This document shows, in pieces, positions 17,601-27,266 of a stretch of DNA of 64,000 nt. Under the pieces are notes generated by a model that had not been told where the DNA came from, made no database searches, and saw nothing but the letters and a program-made list of their open reading frames with translations. Source of the DNA: Bradyrhizobium australiense (GTDB lineage Bacteria > Pseudomonadota > Alphaproteobacteria > Rhizobiales > Xanthobacteraceae); NCBI RefSeq assembly GCF_013114825.1, contig NZ_JAAVLX010000002.1:248001-312000 (forward strand), read 5' to 3'. Both the position numbers and the translations under genes were made by a program. How positions within the stretch are numbered: position 1 is the first letter of the stretch; every line of letters starts with the position of its first letter.

Positions 17601-20600
17601 AAGAACACCATCAATACGATGGTCGACCAGCTCAACGCCTTTGCCGGCGAAGTGACGCGCGTGGCGCGCGAAGTCGGCACCGAGGGCAAGCTCGGCGGTC
17701 AGGCTCAGGTCCCGGGCGTCGCGGGCACCTGGAAGGACTTGACCGACACCGTCAACTTCATGGCGGCCAATTTGACCGAACAGGTCCGCGGCATCGTCAA
17801 GGTGGTGACGGCGGTTGCCAACGGCGACCTGAAGCAGAACCTGACGGTGAAATCGAAGGGCGAAGTCGCAGCGCTTGCCGACACCATCAACAACATGACG
17901 GAGACCTTGGCGACCTTTGCCGATCAGGTCACCAGCGTTGCGCGCGAAGTCGGCGTCGAGGGACGGCTCGGCGGCCAGGCCAACGTGCCCGGCGCGGCCG
18001 GCACCTGGAAGGATCTCACCGGCAACGTCAACCTGCTCGCCGCCAACCTGACCTCGCAGGTGCGCGCGATCGCGGAAGTGGCGACCGCCGTGACCAAGGG
18101 CGACCTGACCCGCTCGATCCAGGTCGACGCCCGCGGCGAAGTAGCCGAACTCAAAGACAACATCAACACGATGATCGGCAACCTGCGTCTCACGACGCAG
18201 GTCAATACCGAGCAAGACTGGCTGAAGACCAACCTCGCCAGATTCACCAACATGCTGCAGGGCCAGCGCGACCTGTCCACCGTCGGCCGGCTGCTCTTGA
18301 CCGAACTGGCGCCGCTCGTCAACGCGCATATGGGCGTGATCTACCAGGTCGAGAACGCCGACAGCCCGCAATTGCACCTGCTCTCGTCCTACGCCGGCGA
18401 CGGCGCCCATCCGCATCCGCAGGTCGTGCAGTTCGGCGAAGGATTGATCGGCCAATGCGCCATGGACAAGCGCCAGCGGCTGGTGTCGGACATTCCTCGC
18501 GATACAGCGCCCGTAAATTCGGCACTGCTGCGCGTGATTCCGAAGAACATCGTCGTGCTTCCGGTGCTGTTCGAGAACCAGGTGAAGGCCGTGATCGAGC
18601 TTTCCTCGATCTCATCGTTTACGACGTCGCAGATGACCTTCCTGGAACAACTGACCGACAGCATCGGCATCGTGCTCAACTCGATCGAGGCCACGATGCA
18701 GACCGAGGGCCTGTTGAAGCAATCCCAGCAGCTCGCCGGCGAACTGCAGACGCAGCAGAAGGAATTGCAGCAGACCAACGAACAGCTCGAGCAGAAGGCC
18801 CAGCAGCTCGCCGAACGCAACGTCGAGGTGGAAAGAAAGAACCAGGAAATCGAACAGGCGCGGCGCGCGCTGGAGGAAAAGGCAACCGAGCTTGCGCTGA
18901 CCTCGAAGTACAAGTCCGAATTCCTCGCCAACATGTCGCATGAGCTCCGCACACCGCTCAACAGCATCCTGATCCTCGGCCAGCAACTCACCGAAAACCC
19001 CGACGGCAATCTGTCGCCGAAGCAGGTCGAGTTCGCCCGCACCATTCACGGCGCCGGCACCGACCTTCTCAACCTGATCAGCGACATCCTCGACCTGTCG
19101 AAGATCGAATCCGGTACGGTGACGGTCGATGCCGAGGAGATCCTGACGTCGAACCTGCTGGAGACCGTCGGCCGCCCGTTCAAGCACGAAGCCGAAAACC
19201 GCCATCTCTCATTCAACCTCAATGTCGACGAGAACCTGCCCCGCAGCATGGTCACCGACTCCAAGCGGCTGCAGCAGGTGCTGAAGAATCTGCTGTCGAA
19301 CGCGTTCAAGTTTACGGCGGAAGGCGGCGTGAAGCTGAACGTGTCGGCGGCCGTCGGCGGCTGGAGCGGCGAGCATCCGATCCTCAATCACGCGCCAGCC
19401 GTCGTCGCCTTCGAGGTCACGGATACCGGCATCGGCATTCCCTTGGAGAAGCAGAAACTGATCTTCGAGGCGTTCCAGCAGGCGGATGCCGGTACCAGCC
19501 GGAAATACGGCGGCACCGGCCTCGGCCTTGCGATCAGCCGCGAGCTCGCCAGCCTGCTCGGCGGCGAAATCCATCTGCGCAGCGCACCCGGCAAGGGCAG
19601 CACTTTCGTGCTTTATTTGCCGCTGAAATATTCCGGCCCCACGATCGCGCCGCGCATCGCTGCCCCGTCGCCATTCACGCCTGCGCCGGCGCTGCAAGCC
19701 ACCTCAACGCAGGAGCGGGTCATCGAGCAATTGCCGGACGACCGCCTCGATCTCGCGCCGGGAGACACCATCCTCCTGATTGTCGAGGACGATCCGCATT
19801 ATGCGCGGGTGCTGATCGATCTGGCGCGCGACAAGGGCTTCAAGGTGCTGGTCGCAAGCCGTGGCGCCGAAGCGCTCGAACTCGCCAAGCAGTTCCAGCC
19901 AACCGCGGTCTCGCTCGACGTATTCCTGCCTGACATGCTGGGCTGGACCGTGCTGAGCCAGCTCAAGCACAATCCGCTAACGCGGCACATTCCGGTGCAG
20001 ATCATCACGCTGGACGAGGACCGCCAGCATGCGCTGGCGCGCGGCGCGTTTTCCTTCGTCAACAAGCCGACGACGACCGAGGGCGTCAGCGCGGCGCTGT
20101 CGCAGATCAAGGAATACGCCAAACCTCGCCGCAAGCGCCTGCTGATCGTGGAGGACAATGCCGCCGAGCAGATGAGCATCACCGAATTGCTCGGCCATGA
20201 CGACATCGAGATCCTCACCGCCGCCACCGGCGCCGATGCGCTGTCGACGCTGCGGAACCAGCCCTGTGACTGCGTCGTGCTCGATCTGCGATTGCCTGAC
20301 ATGAGCGGCTTTGAGGTGCTCGACCGGCTCCGCAACGACGAAGCGCTATCGAACGTGCCAGTCGTGGTGTTCACGGGGCGGGAACTTTCGGCCGAGGAGG
20401 ATGCGGAACTTCACACCATGGCGAGGAGCATCGTGGTGAAAGGCGTCGAGTCGCCGGAACGCCTGCTCGACGAAACGTCGCTGTTTTTGCACCGTGTGAT
20501 CACGGAATTGCCGGTCGAGAAGCAGAGAATGCTCGAAAAGCTCAATAGCTCCGATGAGGATCTCGTTGGCAAGACCGCGCTTCTGGTTGACGATGACGCA

Positions 20601-20936
20601 CGCAACATTTTCGCGCTATCGAGCGTTCTCGAACGGCGCGGCATGAAGGTGCTGACCGCGACGACCGGCCACGAGGCCATTGCGCTGGTTGAGACTACCC
20701 CAAATATCGCAATCGTGCTGATGGACATCATGATGCCGCAGATGGACGGATATCAGACCATCGGCGTCATCCGCGAAAATCCGTCCTTCAGCCGCCTGCC
20801 AATCATTGCGTTGACCGCCAAGGCGATGAAGGGCGACCGCGAGAAATGCCTCGAAGCCGGCGCTTCGGACTATCTCGCCAAGCCCGTCAACACCGAGCAG
20901 TTGCTGCTCGCCATCCGAATGTGGTTACACCGCTGA
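14646..20936 (+). CDS. hybrid histidine kinase with eleven tandem HAMP repeat units and three receivers (Nik1/Os-1-like)
   Basis: A 2096-residue cytoplasmic hybrid kinase without a signal peptide or clear membrane segment. After an N-terminal partial HAMP unit, eleven near-identical 92-residue units follow (residues about 120-1170), each with a [15 protein letters not shown] block, an NTMVDQL helix, [19 protein letters not shown] and [15 protein letters not shown] domain (about 1195-1345), a coiled coil, HisKA with MSHELRTP (H1432), and HATPase_c ([16 protein letters not shown]) come next. Three receiver domains end the protein, with predicted phospho-aspartates D1758, D1880 and D2027. The unit sequence matches my knowledge of fungal group III kinases (Nik1/Os-1), which sense osmotic stress. 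GAGGAG precedes ATG 14646. The HWE kinase gene follows 13 bases later. Confidence 0.95.
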   Translation: MSDLSPGASPSARRVAKSKPPTTNGASDPMQDLLHALQAMRAGDFSVRMTGDHIGIEGKIADTFNEIVAANQRMAQQLEHVGQVVGREGKTRQRVKFDLSSGSWADMEGSVNTLIDDLLWPTREVTRAVAAVAQGDLLQTVKLDVDGRPLGGEFLQSATIVNTMIKQLGVFTSEVTRVAREVGTEGKLGGQAQVPEVTGVWKDLTESVNSMANNLTGQVRNIAEVTIAVANGDLSKKITVDVRGEILQLKEAINTMVDQLRSFASEVTRVAREVGTDGKLGGQAIVPGVAGTWKDLTDSVNAMCGNLTAQVRNIANVTTAVARGDLSRKITVDVRGEILELKDTINTMVDQLNSFASEVTRVAREVGTEGKLGGQAQVPGVAGTWKDLTDNVNFMASNLTAQVRNIADVATAIAGGDLSKKITVNVSGEILQLKETLNTMVDQLNAFAGEVTRVAREVGTEGRLGGQANVLGVAGTWKDLTESVNSMASNLTAQVRNIAEVTTAVANGDLSKKITVDVRGEILELKDTINTMVDQLNAFAGEVTRVAREVGTEGKLGGQALVRGVAGTWKDLTDSVNSMASNLTGQVRNIAEVATAVAKGDLSKKITVNVSGEILQLKETLNTMVDQLNAFASEVTRVAREVGTDGKLGGQAQVTGVAGTWKDLTDSVNSMAGNLTAQVRNIAEVATAIAGGDLSRKITVDVRGEILQLKETLNTMVDQLNRFAGEVTRVAREVGTEGRLGGQANVPGVAGTWKDLTDNVNSMAGNLTGQVRNIAEVTTAVAKGDLSKKITVDVKGEILELKNTVNTMVDQLNAFASEVTRVAREVGTEGKLGGQAQVPEVAGTWKDLTDNVNFMASNLTAQVRNIAEVATAIAGGDLSKKITVDVRGEILLLKDTLNTMVEQLRSFAAEVTRVAREVGTEGRLGGQAVVPGVGGTWKDLTDNVNLLAANLTTQVRNIAEVTTAVARGDLSRKITVDVKGEILELKNTINTMVDQLNAFAGEVTRVAREVGTEGKLGGQAQVPGVAGTWKDLTDTVNFMAANLTEQVRGIVKVVTAVANGDLKQNLTVKSKGEVAALADTINNMTETLATFADQVTSVAREVGVEGRLGGQANVPGAAGTWKDLTGNVNLLAANLTSQVRAIAEVATAVTKGDLTRSIQVDARGEVAELKDNINTMIGNLRLTTQVNTEQDWLKTNLARFTNMLQGQRDLSTVGRLLLTELAPLVNAHMGVIYQVENADSPQLHLLSSYAGDGAHPHPQVVQFGEGLIGQCAMDKRQRLVSDIPRDTAPVNSALLRVIPKNIVVLPVLFENQVKAVIELSSISSFTTSQMTFLEQLTDSIGIVLNSIEATMQTEGLLKQSQQLAGELQTQQKELQQTNEQLEQKAQQLAERNVEVERKNQEIEQARRALEEKATELALTSKYKSEFLANMSHELRTPLNSILILGQQLTENPDGNLSPKQVEFARTIHGAGTDLLNLISDILDLSKIESGTVTVDAEEILTSNLLETVGRPFKHEAENRHLSFNLNVDENLPRSMVTDSKRLQQVLKNLLSNAFKFTAEGGVKLNVSAAVGGWSGEHPILNHAPAVVAFEVTDTGIGIPLEKQKLIFEAFQQADAGTSRKYGGTGLGLAISRELASLLGGEIHLRSAPGKGSTFVLYLPLKYSGPTIAPRIAAPSPFTPAPALQATSTQERVIEQLPDDRLDLAPGDTILLIVEDDPHYARVLIDLARDKGFKVLVASRGAEALELAKQFQPTAVSLDVFLPDMLGWTVLSQLKHNPLTRHIPVQIITLDEDRQHALARGAFSFVNKPTTTEGVSAALSQIKEYAKPRRKRLLIVEDNAAEQMSITELLGHDDIEILTAATGADALSTLRNQPCDCVVLDLRLPDMSGFEVLDRLRNDEALSNVPVVVFTGRELSAEEDAELHTMARSIVVKGVESPERLLDETSLFLHRVITELPVEKQRMLEKLNSSDEDLVGKTALLVDDDARNIFALSSVLERRGMKVLTATTGHEAIALVETTPNIAIVLMDIMMPQMDGYQTIGVIRENPSFSRLPIIALTAKAMKGDREKCLEAGASDYLAKPVNTEQLLLAIRMWLHR
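15050..18150 (+). repeat. 276-bp in-frame tandem repeat array, eleven units
   Basis: The DNA encoding the HAMP units repeats with a 276-bp period; for example the block encoding GDLS[KR]K recurs at about 15340, 15616, 15892, 16168 and 16444. Blocks of 20 or more identical bases recur between units, so unequal recombination could change the copy number. The last two units (about 17800-18170) are the most diverged. Confidence 0.9.
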
Positions 20937-20949
20937 TCGGCGTAAGCAG

Positions 20950-22446
20950 ATGATGGATCAAGAGAAGGTAAACATTCTTCTGGTTGACGATCAGCCGGCG
21001 AAGCTGCTCGCCTACGAGGTCATCCTGAAGGAGCTCGGCGAGAACCTGGTCAAGGCCTCGTCCGGGCGCGAAGCGCTCGAATTCCTGCTCAAGAACGATG
21101 TAGCCATCATCCTGGTCGATGTCTGCATGCCGGAACTCGACGGGTTCGAACTCGCTGCCATGATCCGCGAGCATCCCCGCTTCCAGAAGACGGCGATGAT
21201 CTTCATCTCCGCGATTCAGGTCAGCGATATCGACCGGCTGCGCGGCTATGAAATGGGCGCGGTCGACTACGTTCCGGTGCCTGTGGTGCCGGAAGTATTG
21301 CGCGCTAAGATCAAGGTGTTCGCCGAACTCTATCGCAAGACGCGCCAGCTCGAGCGACTCAATGTCGAACTCGAAGATCGCGTGCGCGCGCGCACCGCCG
21401 AACTGGAGGAATCGCACGCCAGGCTTCTGGAAAGCGAGCAGCGCCGCAGCCTTGCGATCGCAGCCGGAAAGATGGGGTCCTGGGACTGGGACTGGGTCAA
21501 TGGCGACTTTATGTGGGACGAGGGCCAGTACCAAATACTCGGGGTCGATCCGGGCAAGTTCGAACTGACGCCGGCCAATATCCAGGCGCTGCTTCACCCT
21601 GACGACGTTCATGAATTGCACGAGGCGTGGGCGAGCTTCGCCCGGGGCGCGAAATCATATGAAGCGGAATTCCGCATTATCCGGCCGAATGGCGAGATGC
21701 GCTGGTGCGCGGGAACGGCGGCGGCAAGCACCGACAAGGGCGGCCGCGTCATCCGCGTCAGCGGCGTCACCGTCGATATCACCGAACGGAAGCAGGCCGA
21801 GGAGCGGCAAAGCCTGCTGGCGCGGGAAGTCGATCACCGCGCCAAGAATGCACTTGCGCTTGCGCAATCCATCGTCCGGCTGACGCGCGGCGAGAATGTG
21901 AAGAGCTACGTCCGTTCCGTCGAAGGACGGATCAATGCGCTTGCGCGCGTGCATACCGTGCTCTCGTTGTCGAGCTGGCAAGGCGCCGAAATAAGAAAGC
22001 TAATCGCCGAGGAACTGGCGCCCTATTCCACCGGCGAGCAGATCGACTTGTCCGGTCCGGAGGTCCAGCTTGAGCCGGCGACAGCTCAGACAGTTGCGTT
22101 GGCGCTGCACGAGCTCGTCACCAATTCGGCGAAGTACGGCGCGCTGTCTGCGCTGTCGGGCCGGCTGTCGGTGAGCTGGGAGAATCAGGCGGGCCTGCTC
22201 AAGATCACATGGGTGGAGACCGGCGGGCCGCGCGTCGAGAAGCCGGTGTCGCGAGGCTTCGGAACCAGAAGTGTCATCGCCAGCATCGAATCGCAGCTTG
22301 GTGGCCGGGCGGAATTCGACTGGCGCTCGGAAGGCCTCCTTTGCCGTCTGTCGGTTCCGTTGTCGCAACGGCAGTTTGCCGCCGATCCGGTTTCCCTCGT
22401 CGAGGCTGCTGTCGACGGCAATGGTCTGCGACGCGCCGAGCGGTAA
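20950..22446 (+). CDS. receiver-PAS-HWE histidine kinase
   Basis: A 498-residue soluble kinase. An N-terminal receiver (ILLVDDQPAKLLAYE; phospho-aspartate D57 in VDVCMPELDG) and a short coiled coil lead to a PAS domain (about 165-280, with PAC end RVSGVTVDITERK). An HWE-family kinase core follows, with EVDHRAKNALAL (H296) and HELVTNSAKYGALS. HWE kinases are common in rhizobia and often feed the general stress response. The receiver suggests that the hybrid kinase immediately upstream, 13 bases away and in the same operon, phosphorylates it. Start ATG 20950, with a second ATG at 20953. Confidence 0.93.
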   Translation: MMDQEKVNILLVDDQPAKLLAYEVILKELGENLVKASSGREALEFLLKNDVAIILVDVCMPELDGFELAAMIREHPRFQKTAMIFISAIQVSDIDRLRGYEMGAVDYVPVPVVPEVLRAKIKVFAELYRKTRQLERLNVELEDRVRARTAELEESHARLLESEQRRSLAIAAGKMGSWDWDWVNGDFMWDEGQYQILGVDPGKFELTPANIQALLHPDDVHELHEAWASFARGAKSYEAEFRIIRPNGEMRWCAGTAAASTDKGGRVIRVSGVTVDITERKQAEERQSLLAREVDHRAKNALALAQSIVRLTRGENVKSYVRSVEGRINALARVHTVLSLSSWQGAEIRKLIAEELAPYSTGEQIDLSGPEVQLEPATAQTVALALHELVTNSAKYGALSALSGRLSVSWENQAGLLKITWVETGGPRVEKPVSRGFGTRSVIASIESQLGGRAEFDWRSEGLLCRLSVPLSQRQFAADPVSLVEAAVDGNGLRRAER

Positions 22447-22479
22447 GACGGTGCAGGACGGACCAGCGCATCATAAGTC

Positions 22480-22608
22480 CCTCATCGTGAGGAGCGCCAA
22501 CGGGTCCGCGCGTAGAGCGGCCCGATGACAGGCTCCGCGCGTCTCGAAGAGGGCCGTCTGTGGCCTACATCCTTCGAGACGACCGCTCTGCGGGCTCCTC
22601 AGGATGAC
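22480..22608. repeat. palindromic repeat CTCATCGTGAGGAGCGCCAA family
   Basis: CCTCATCGTGAGGAGC at the left pairs with GGGCTCCTCAGGATGA at the right, with an inner CGCGTCTCGAAGA / CCTTCGAGACGA inverted pair. It fills the gap between the convergent HWE kinase and receiver genes. Confidence 0.85.
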
Positions 22609-22635
22609 AGCTTGAGCGGCTATGACGTAGCAGAA

Positions 22636-23034
22636 CTAACGCGTTGCCCTCGCTACGGCACCGCCCTGTGGCCGGACCGATCCCAGCGCCGTTTCGATCG
22701 CGCGCATCAAATCCGGCGGCCGAAACGGCTTCTGTAGACCGACGATGTCGGAAAGTTCAGGCGTTTCGGACAGAAAATCCAGCGCGGTCATTCCCGAAAT
22801 CGCGATGACGGGCAGGCCCGGCGCGCGGGCGCGCATCGCTGCAATCAGATCGGAACCGTTGGTACCCTGCAGAAATATATCAACGACCGCAAGGTCGAAG
22901 CTCGTATCCGCGAACAGCTGCAATGCAGATGCGGCGCTTTCGGCCTCGGCGATTTCGAAACCATTGATACGCAGCACGATGGCGATCATCGTGCGAACGC
23001 CGGCCTGATCGTCAACAACAAGCACGCGGGGCAT
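22636..23034 (-). CDS. single-domain response regulator
   Basis: A 132-residue stand-alone receiver of the CheY type. VLVVDDQAGVRTM provides the acidic pocket, D52 in AVVDIFLQGTNG is the predicted phosphorylation site, and the conserved lysine is in LQKPFRPPDL. There is no output domain. GGGAGG precedes ATG 23034; the longer frame to 23103 is not needed. It is convergent with the HWE kinase and divergent from the MASE4 kinase, so it could serve as a phosphate sink or relay for either. That role is inference. Confidence 0.9.
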   Translation of the reverse strand: MPRVLVVDDQAGVRTMIAIVLRINGFEIAEAESAASALQLFADTSFDLAVVDIFLQGTNGSDLIAAMRARAPGLPVIAISGMTALDFLSETPELSDIVGLQKPFRPPDLMRAIETALGSVRPQGGAVARATR

Positions 23035-23334
23035 CGAAGCCTCCCGGATCGGTCGTGCTAACTTACGACAGAAATTCGTCGATTTCGGCGGTTCCGCAGG
23101 CACTATTCAGCCGGTCGGTGAAGAGGTGGTTACCCTGATCGGCTTCCCTGCTGTTTCCTTCAGCTAATTCGTACCTTGGGTTGATTCCCGCCGCGGCGCC
23201 GCTAGCGTAGCTTGGCGGTGCGATTCCCGCGCTGGTATCGGCTGGATGTCAGGCCGCGTCGATGCATTATTGCTATTGCGTGCTTTAAAGCTGTTGTCAT
23301 GGCGCGTTCGCTGCCATTTTGGCCGGAAGATGAC
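23035..23334. other. divergent intergenic region between receiver and MASE4 kinase
   Basis: About 300 bases with the start regions of two divergent genes. In-frame TTG, GTG and ATG codons (23212, 23218, 23299) precede the favoured kinase start, so part of this region may be coding. No clear operator or promoter was identified. Confidence 0.45.
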
Positions 23335-26106
23335 ATGGGTGACGAGCGCAACATCTTTCTTTCCACGATGAAGGCGACGCGCAGCGATCGCATGTCTGCG
23401 CTGGCGGTGGTCGGCGTCTCGGCGGTGCTGTTCGCCTGTGCTGTGCCGTTTGCCGGCGTGCCGCTTGCCCCTGTCCCGGCGTTCGTCGCGAGCTACCAGT
23501 CCGCGCTGGCGGTCAACGATCTGATCACCGCCGTCCTGCTGTTTTCACAATTCGCGATCTTGCGCTCACGGGGGCTGCTGCTGCTTGCGAGCGGATATTT
23601 GTTTACGGCCATGGCAGCCATCGTCCATGCCGTCACCTTTCCCGGCCTGTTTGCACCGGGCGGGCTGCTCGGCGCGGGAACGCAGACCACCGTTTGGCTC
23701 TATATGGTCTGGCACGGCGTATTCCCGCTATTGGTCCTCGGCTATGCGCTGCTGAAGGCGACGGACAACGACAAGGTCCGGGGCTCGGCCGGCGCGGCCG
23801 TCGTTACGAGCATCGTTATGGTCAGTGCCGTGATGGCCGCGTTCGCCTGGCTCGTCACCGCGCAGCATGACCGTCTGCCGATTCTTCTGAGCGGCGGTCA
23901 TTACACGCCCATCATGCTGGGGGTGGTCTCGACTGTATGGTGCCTGAGCTTTGCTGCATTGATGGTGCTGTGGCTTCGCAGACCGCATTTCGTTCTCGAC
24001 ATCTGGCTGATGGTCGTGATGAGCGCCTGGTTGTTCGATATTGCGCTGTCGGCGATCCTGAACGTGGCCCGCTTCGACCTCGGCTTCTATCTCGGCCGCA
24101 TCTACAGCCTCTGCGCCGCGAGCTTCGTGCTTGCCGTGTTGCTGATCGACAACGTCGGCCTGCAGGCCAAGCTCGCGCGCCTGCTCGGAACATCGCGCCG
24201 GGAAATCGTCTCGGAAAGGAATCTTCGCACCGAACGCGAGCGCCTGTTCAGCGCCGTCGTGGAATCGTCCAACGACGCCATCATTACCAAACTGCTCGAC
24301 GGAACCATTTCGGGCTGGAACGGCGCCGCGGAGCGGCTGTTCGGATTCACGGCGGCGGAAGCGGTCGGCAAGAGCATCAATATCATCGTCCCGCCCAACA
24401 AACGCGCAGAGATCGGCAATATACTGGAACGCGTCGGCGGCGGCGAGCGGATCGAACATTATGAAACCTCGCGCGTCTGCAAGGACGGACGCACGGTCGA
24501 CGTTTCGCTAAGCATCTCTCCGATCCGGTCGGCTTCCGGTAAGATCATCGGTGCTTCCAAGATCGCGCGCGACATTACCGAAAGCAAGCGAACGGAGCAG
24601 GCGCTTAGCCAGGAGATGGAGGAGCGGCGGCGCATCTTCGAATCCTCGAACGACCTCATCCTGGTGAGCGACTCCGTGGGGAATTTGATCCAGGTCAGCC
24701 CGAGCGTCACCGAGATTCTAGGCTACCAGCCGTCGGAAATGGTCGGACACAACGCGATCCAATTCATCCACCCCGACGATCTCGAAAGTACGCGCATTGA
24801 AATGCGGGCGGGCCGGCGCGGACAAAGCAAGCGCAATTTCGAGACGCGCTATATCAGCAAGGACGGCAAATCCGTCGCGCTGAACTGGACTGGGACGTGG
24901 TCGGAGCCAGTTCGCCGCCACTTCTTTATCGGACGCGACCTGACGGAAAAGCAGGCAGCGGAAGCCCAATTTCGGCATGCGCAGAAGATGGATGCGGTCG
25001 GCCAGCTCACGGGCGGCGTAGCGCACGACTTCAACAACATCCTGACCGTGATCACCGGCACCATCGGCATTCTGGAAGAAGCCGTCGCCGATCAGCCCCA
25101 ACTCGCCGCCGTCGCCAAGCTGATCGACGAAGCCGCCGAGCGCGGGGCCAACCTGACCAAGCATCTGCTCGCCTTTGCGCGCAAGCAGCCCCTGCAGCCC
25201 GTCGAAGTCGACGTCAATGCGCTGGTGTTGGAGGCGGCCAAGCTGCTGCACCCCACGCTTGGCGAACACATCGAAATCACGCCGCTACTGGCCGAGCACG
25301 CGTGGTCCGCGCTGGCCGATCCGAACCAGCTCACTACGGCCATCCTCAACCTGGCCATCAACGCGCGTGACGCCATGCCGAACGGCGGCAAGCTCGCGCT
25401 CGAGACCAGCAACGTCTTCCTCGACGAAAACTACGCAAGCAGTCACAGCGAGGTCACGCCCGGCAATTACGTGATGATTGCGGTCAGCGACACCGGCACC
25501 GGAATCCCGCCCGCGCTGCTCGAACGGGTATTCGAGCCCTTTTTCACGACCAAGGAAGTCGGCAGGGGCACCGGGCTCGGGCTAAGCATGGTCTTCGGCT
25601 TCGTCAAGCAGTCGGGCGGCCACGTCAAGATCTACAGCGAGGAAGGCCACGGCACATCCGTCAAGATCTATTTGCCGCCGGCAACGGGATTGCAGCAGAC
25701 CGCAGCGGAAGCGGCGGTCTCGGCCAATATCGAGGGCGGCAAGGAGACGGTCCTCGTCGTCGAGGACGATGCGCTGGTGCGGCGCTACGTGATGACCCAG
25801 ATCGAGAGCTTGGGCTATACGACTCTGGAGGCAGCCAACGCCTCCGATGCCCTGCGCATCATCGACGATGGGCTCGCCGTCGATCTGCTGTTCACCGACG
25901 TGATCATGCCCGGCACCATGAACGGCCGCCAACTCGTCGACGAGGCATTGAAGCGCCGGCCTCACCTCAAGACGCTCTACACCTCAGGCTATACCGAAAA
26001 TGCCATCGTCCATCATGGCCGCCTGGATTCCGGCGTGCTGCTGTTGGCAAAGCCCTATCGTAAATCCGAACTCGCCCGGATGATCCGACTGGCGCTTGCC
26101 AGTTGA
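23335..26106 (+). CDS. MASE4-PAS-PAS hybrid histidine kinase with C-terminal receiver
   Basis: A 923-residue membrane hybrid kinase. The N-terminal ~270 residues form seven or eight hydrophobic helices of the MASE4 type, beginning SALAVVGVSAVLFACAVPFA. Two PAS domains follow (SSNDAIITKLLDGTISGWNG; SSNDLILVSDSVGNLIQVSP). HisKA has GGVAHDFNNILTV (H564), HATPase_c has DTGTGIP and GTGLGLSMVFGFV, and the terminal receiver has D855 in LLFTDVIMPG. I favour ATG 23335 because GGAAG lies upstream; ATG 23299 and TTG 23212 are in-frame alternatives. The signal sensed by the membrane part is unknown. Confidence 0.9.
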   Translation: MGDERNIFLSTMKATRSDRMSALAVVGVSAVLFACAVPFAGVPLAPVPAFVASYQSALAVNDLITAVLLFSQFAILRSRGLLLLASGYLFTAMAAIVHAVTFPGLFAPGGLLGAGTQTTVWLYMVWHGVFPLLVLGYALLKATDNDKVRGSAGAAVVTSIVMVSAVMAAFAWLVTAQHDRLPILLSGGHYTPIMLGVVSTVWCLSFAALMVLWLRRPHFVLDIWLMVVMSAWLFDIALSAILNVARFDLGFYLGRIYSLCAASFVLAVLLIDNVGLQAKLARLLGTSRREIVSERNLRTERERLFSAVVESSNDAIITKLLDGTISGWNGAAERLFGFTAAEAVGKSINIIVPPNKRAEIGNILERVGGGERIEHYETSRVCKDGRTVDVSLSISPIRSASGKIIGASKIARDITESKRTEQALSQEMEERRRIFESSNDLILVSDSVGNLIQVSPSVTEILGYQPSEMVGHNAIQFIHPDDLESTRIEMRAGRRGQSKRNFETRYISKDGKSVALNWTGTWSEPVRRHFFIGRDLTEKQAAEAQFRHAQKMDAVGQLTGGVAHDFNNILTVITGTIGILEEAVADQPQLAAVAKLIDEAAERGANLTKHLLAFARKQPLQPVEVDVNALVLEAAKLLHPTLGEHIEITPLLAEHAWSALADPNQLTTAILNLAINARDAMPNGGKLALETSNVFLDENYASSHSEVTPGNYVMIAVSDTGTGIPPALLERVFEPFFTTKEVGRGTGLGLSMVFGFVKQSGGHVKIYSEEGHGTSVKIYLPPATGLQQTAAEAAVSANIEGGKETVLVVEDDALVRRYVMTQIESLGYTTLEAANASDALRIIDDGLAVDLLFTDVIMPGTMNGRQLVDEALKRRPHLKTLYTSGYTENAIVHHGRLDSGVLLLAKPYRKSELARMIRLALAS

Positions 26107-26175
26107 AGCAAGCCCTGCGGCTGATATATCCGTGGATGGAACGCCCCCGGCAGATACAGCCCACGGACCGGCACT

Positions 26176-27171
26176 TTGAAAAACCTGCTCACCGATATTT
26201 CCGGCGTTCGCATCGGCCACGCCCACGACGCAAGCGTCGCCTCCGGCGTCACCGCGATCCTTTTCGACTCGCCCGCGATTGCCTCGATCGACGTGCGCGG
26301 CGGCGGCCCCGGCACCCGCGAGGAAGCGCTGCTCAGCCCGGAAAGCACCGTCGAGGCGATCGACGGCATCGCGCTTGCTGGCGGCTCGGCGCTCGGACTG
26401 GACGCCGCGGGCGGCGTGCAGGCCTGGCTCGCCGAACAGGGGCGCGGTTTTCGCATTCGCGACGCGATCATCCCGATCGTTCCGGGCGCGATCTGCTTCG
26501 ATCTGCTCAACGGCGGCAACAAGGCATGGGGACGCTTCCCGCCCTATCGCGACCTCGGCTACGCCGCGGCCAATGCGGCTGCCGACGATTTCGCGCTCGG
26601 CAGCGTAGGCGCCGGTCTCGGCGCGACCACTGCCAATTTCAAGGGCGGCCTCGGCTCCGCTTCGGCACAGACCGAAGGCGGCGTGACTGTCGGCGCGCTC
26701 GCGGTGGTCAATGCGGTGGGCAGCGTCACCGTCGCCGACGGCCCTTGGTTCTGGGCCGCGCCATTCGAGAAGGACAACGAGTTTGGCGGGCACGGACTGC
26801 CGGCCGCGTTCACGCCGGACATGCTGAGAGCACGCCTCAAGGGCGGGCCGTTAGCGACGCCGTCAGAAAACACCACGCTGGTGGTCGTCGTCACCGATGC
26901 CGTGCTGACCAAACCGCAGGCCAGGCGGCTCGCGATGATCGCGCAAACCGGCATGGCGCGTGCCATCTATCCCGTGCATGCCCCGCTGGACGGCGACGTG
27001 GTGTTCGCCGCCGCGACCGGCAAGAAGTCGATCGATCCGCTGTTCGGCCTCACCGAACTCGGCATGGTGGCCGCCAATACGGTGGCTCGCGCTATAGCGC
27101 GCGGCGTGCATAGTGCGACCGCGCTACGCTTTCTGGGTGCGCTGCCGGCGTGGGGCGATCGTTTCGGTTAG
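26176..27171 (+). CDS. P1 family peptidase (DmpA/NylC-type Ntn hydrolase)
   Basis: A 331-residue P1-family (DmpA/BapA/NylC superfamily) protein; members cleave themselves and then hydrolyse aminopeptide or amide bonds. The N-terminal ITDISGVRIGHAHD-like block (here LTDISGVRIGHAHDA), DVRGGGPGTRE, and GIALAGGSALGLDAAGGV are family hallmarks. The SENTTLVVVVTDA block places an Asn232-Thr233 pair where NylC-type enzymes self-process, so Thr233 is the candidate nucleophile. That assignment is by analogy. The start is TTG 26176 (TTGAAAAACCTG), about 70 bases after the kinase gene; no in-frame ATG fits better. Confidence 0.88.
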   Translation: MKNLLTDISGVRIGHAHDASVASGVTAILFDSPAIASIDVRGGGPGTREEALLSPESTVEAIDGIALAGGSALGLDAAGGVQAWLAEQGRGFRIRDAIIPIVPGAICFDLLNGGNKAWGRFPPYRDLGYAAANAAADDFALGSVGAGLGATTANFKGGLGSASAQTEGGVTVGALAVVNAVGSVTVADGPWFWAAPFEKDNEFGGHGLPAAFTPDMLRARLKGGPLATPSENTTLVVVVTDAVLTKPQARRLAMIAQTGMARAIYPVHAPLDGDVVFAAATGKKSIDPLFGLTELGMVAANTVARAIARGVHSATALRFLGALPAWGDRFG

Positions 27172-27222
27172 AGCATGGTCCGGAAAAGTGAGTACCGGTT
27201 TTTCGAAGAGATCATGCTCAAG
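27172..27222. repeat. dispersed repeat GAGCATGGTCCGGAAAAGTG family
   Basis: AGCATGGTCCGGAAAA and TTCGAAGAGATCATGCT are imperfect inverted ends around an ACCGGTTTT core. It directly abuts the P1 peptidase stop codon. Confidence 0.75.
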
Positions 27223-27266
27223 CAAAGAACTACCGCAATCCGAAGGATCATCGCCGGGTCTCGTGC

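Noticed and set aside
27172..27222. Terminator after the P1 peptidase gene
   Set aside because: The palindrome has no U-tract and matches a dispersed repeat type, so it is reported as a repeat.
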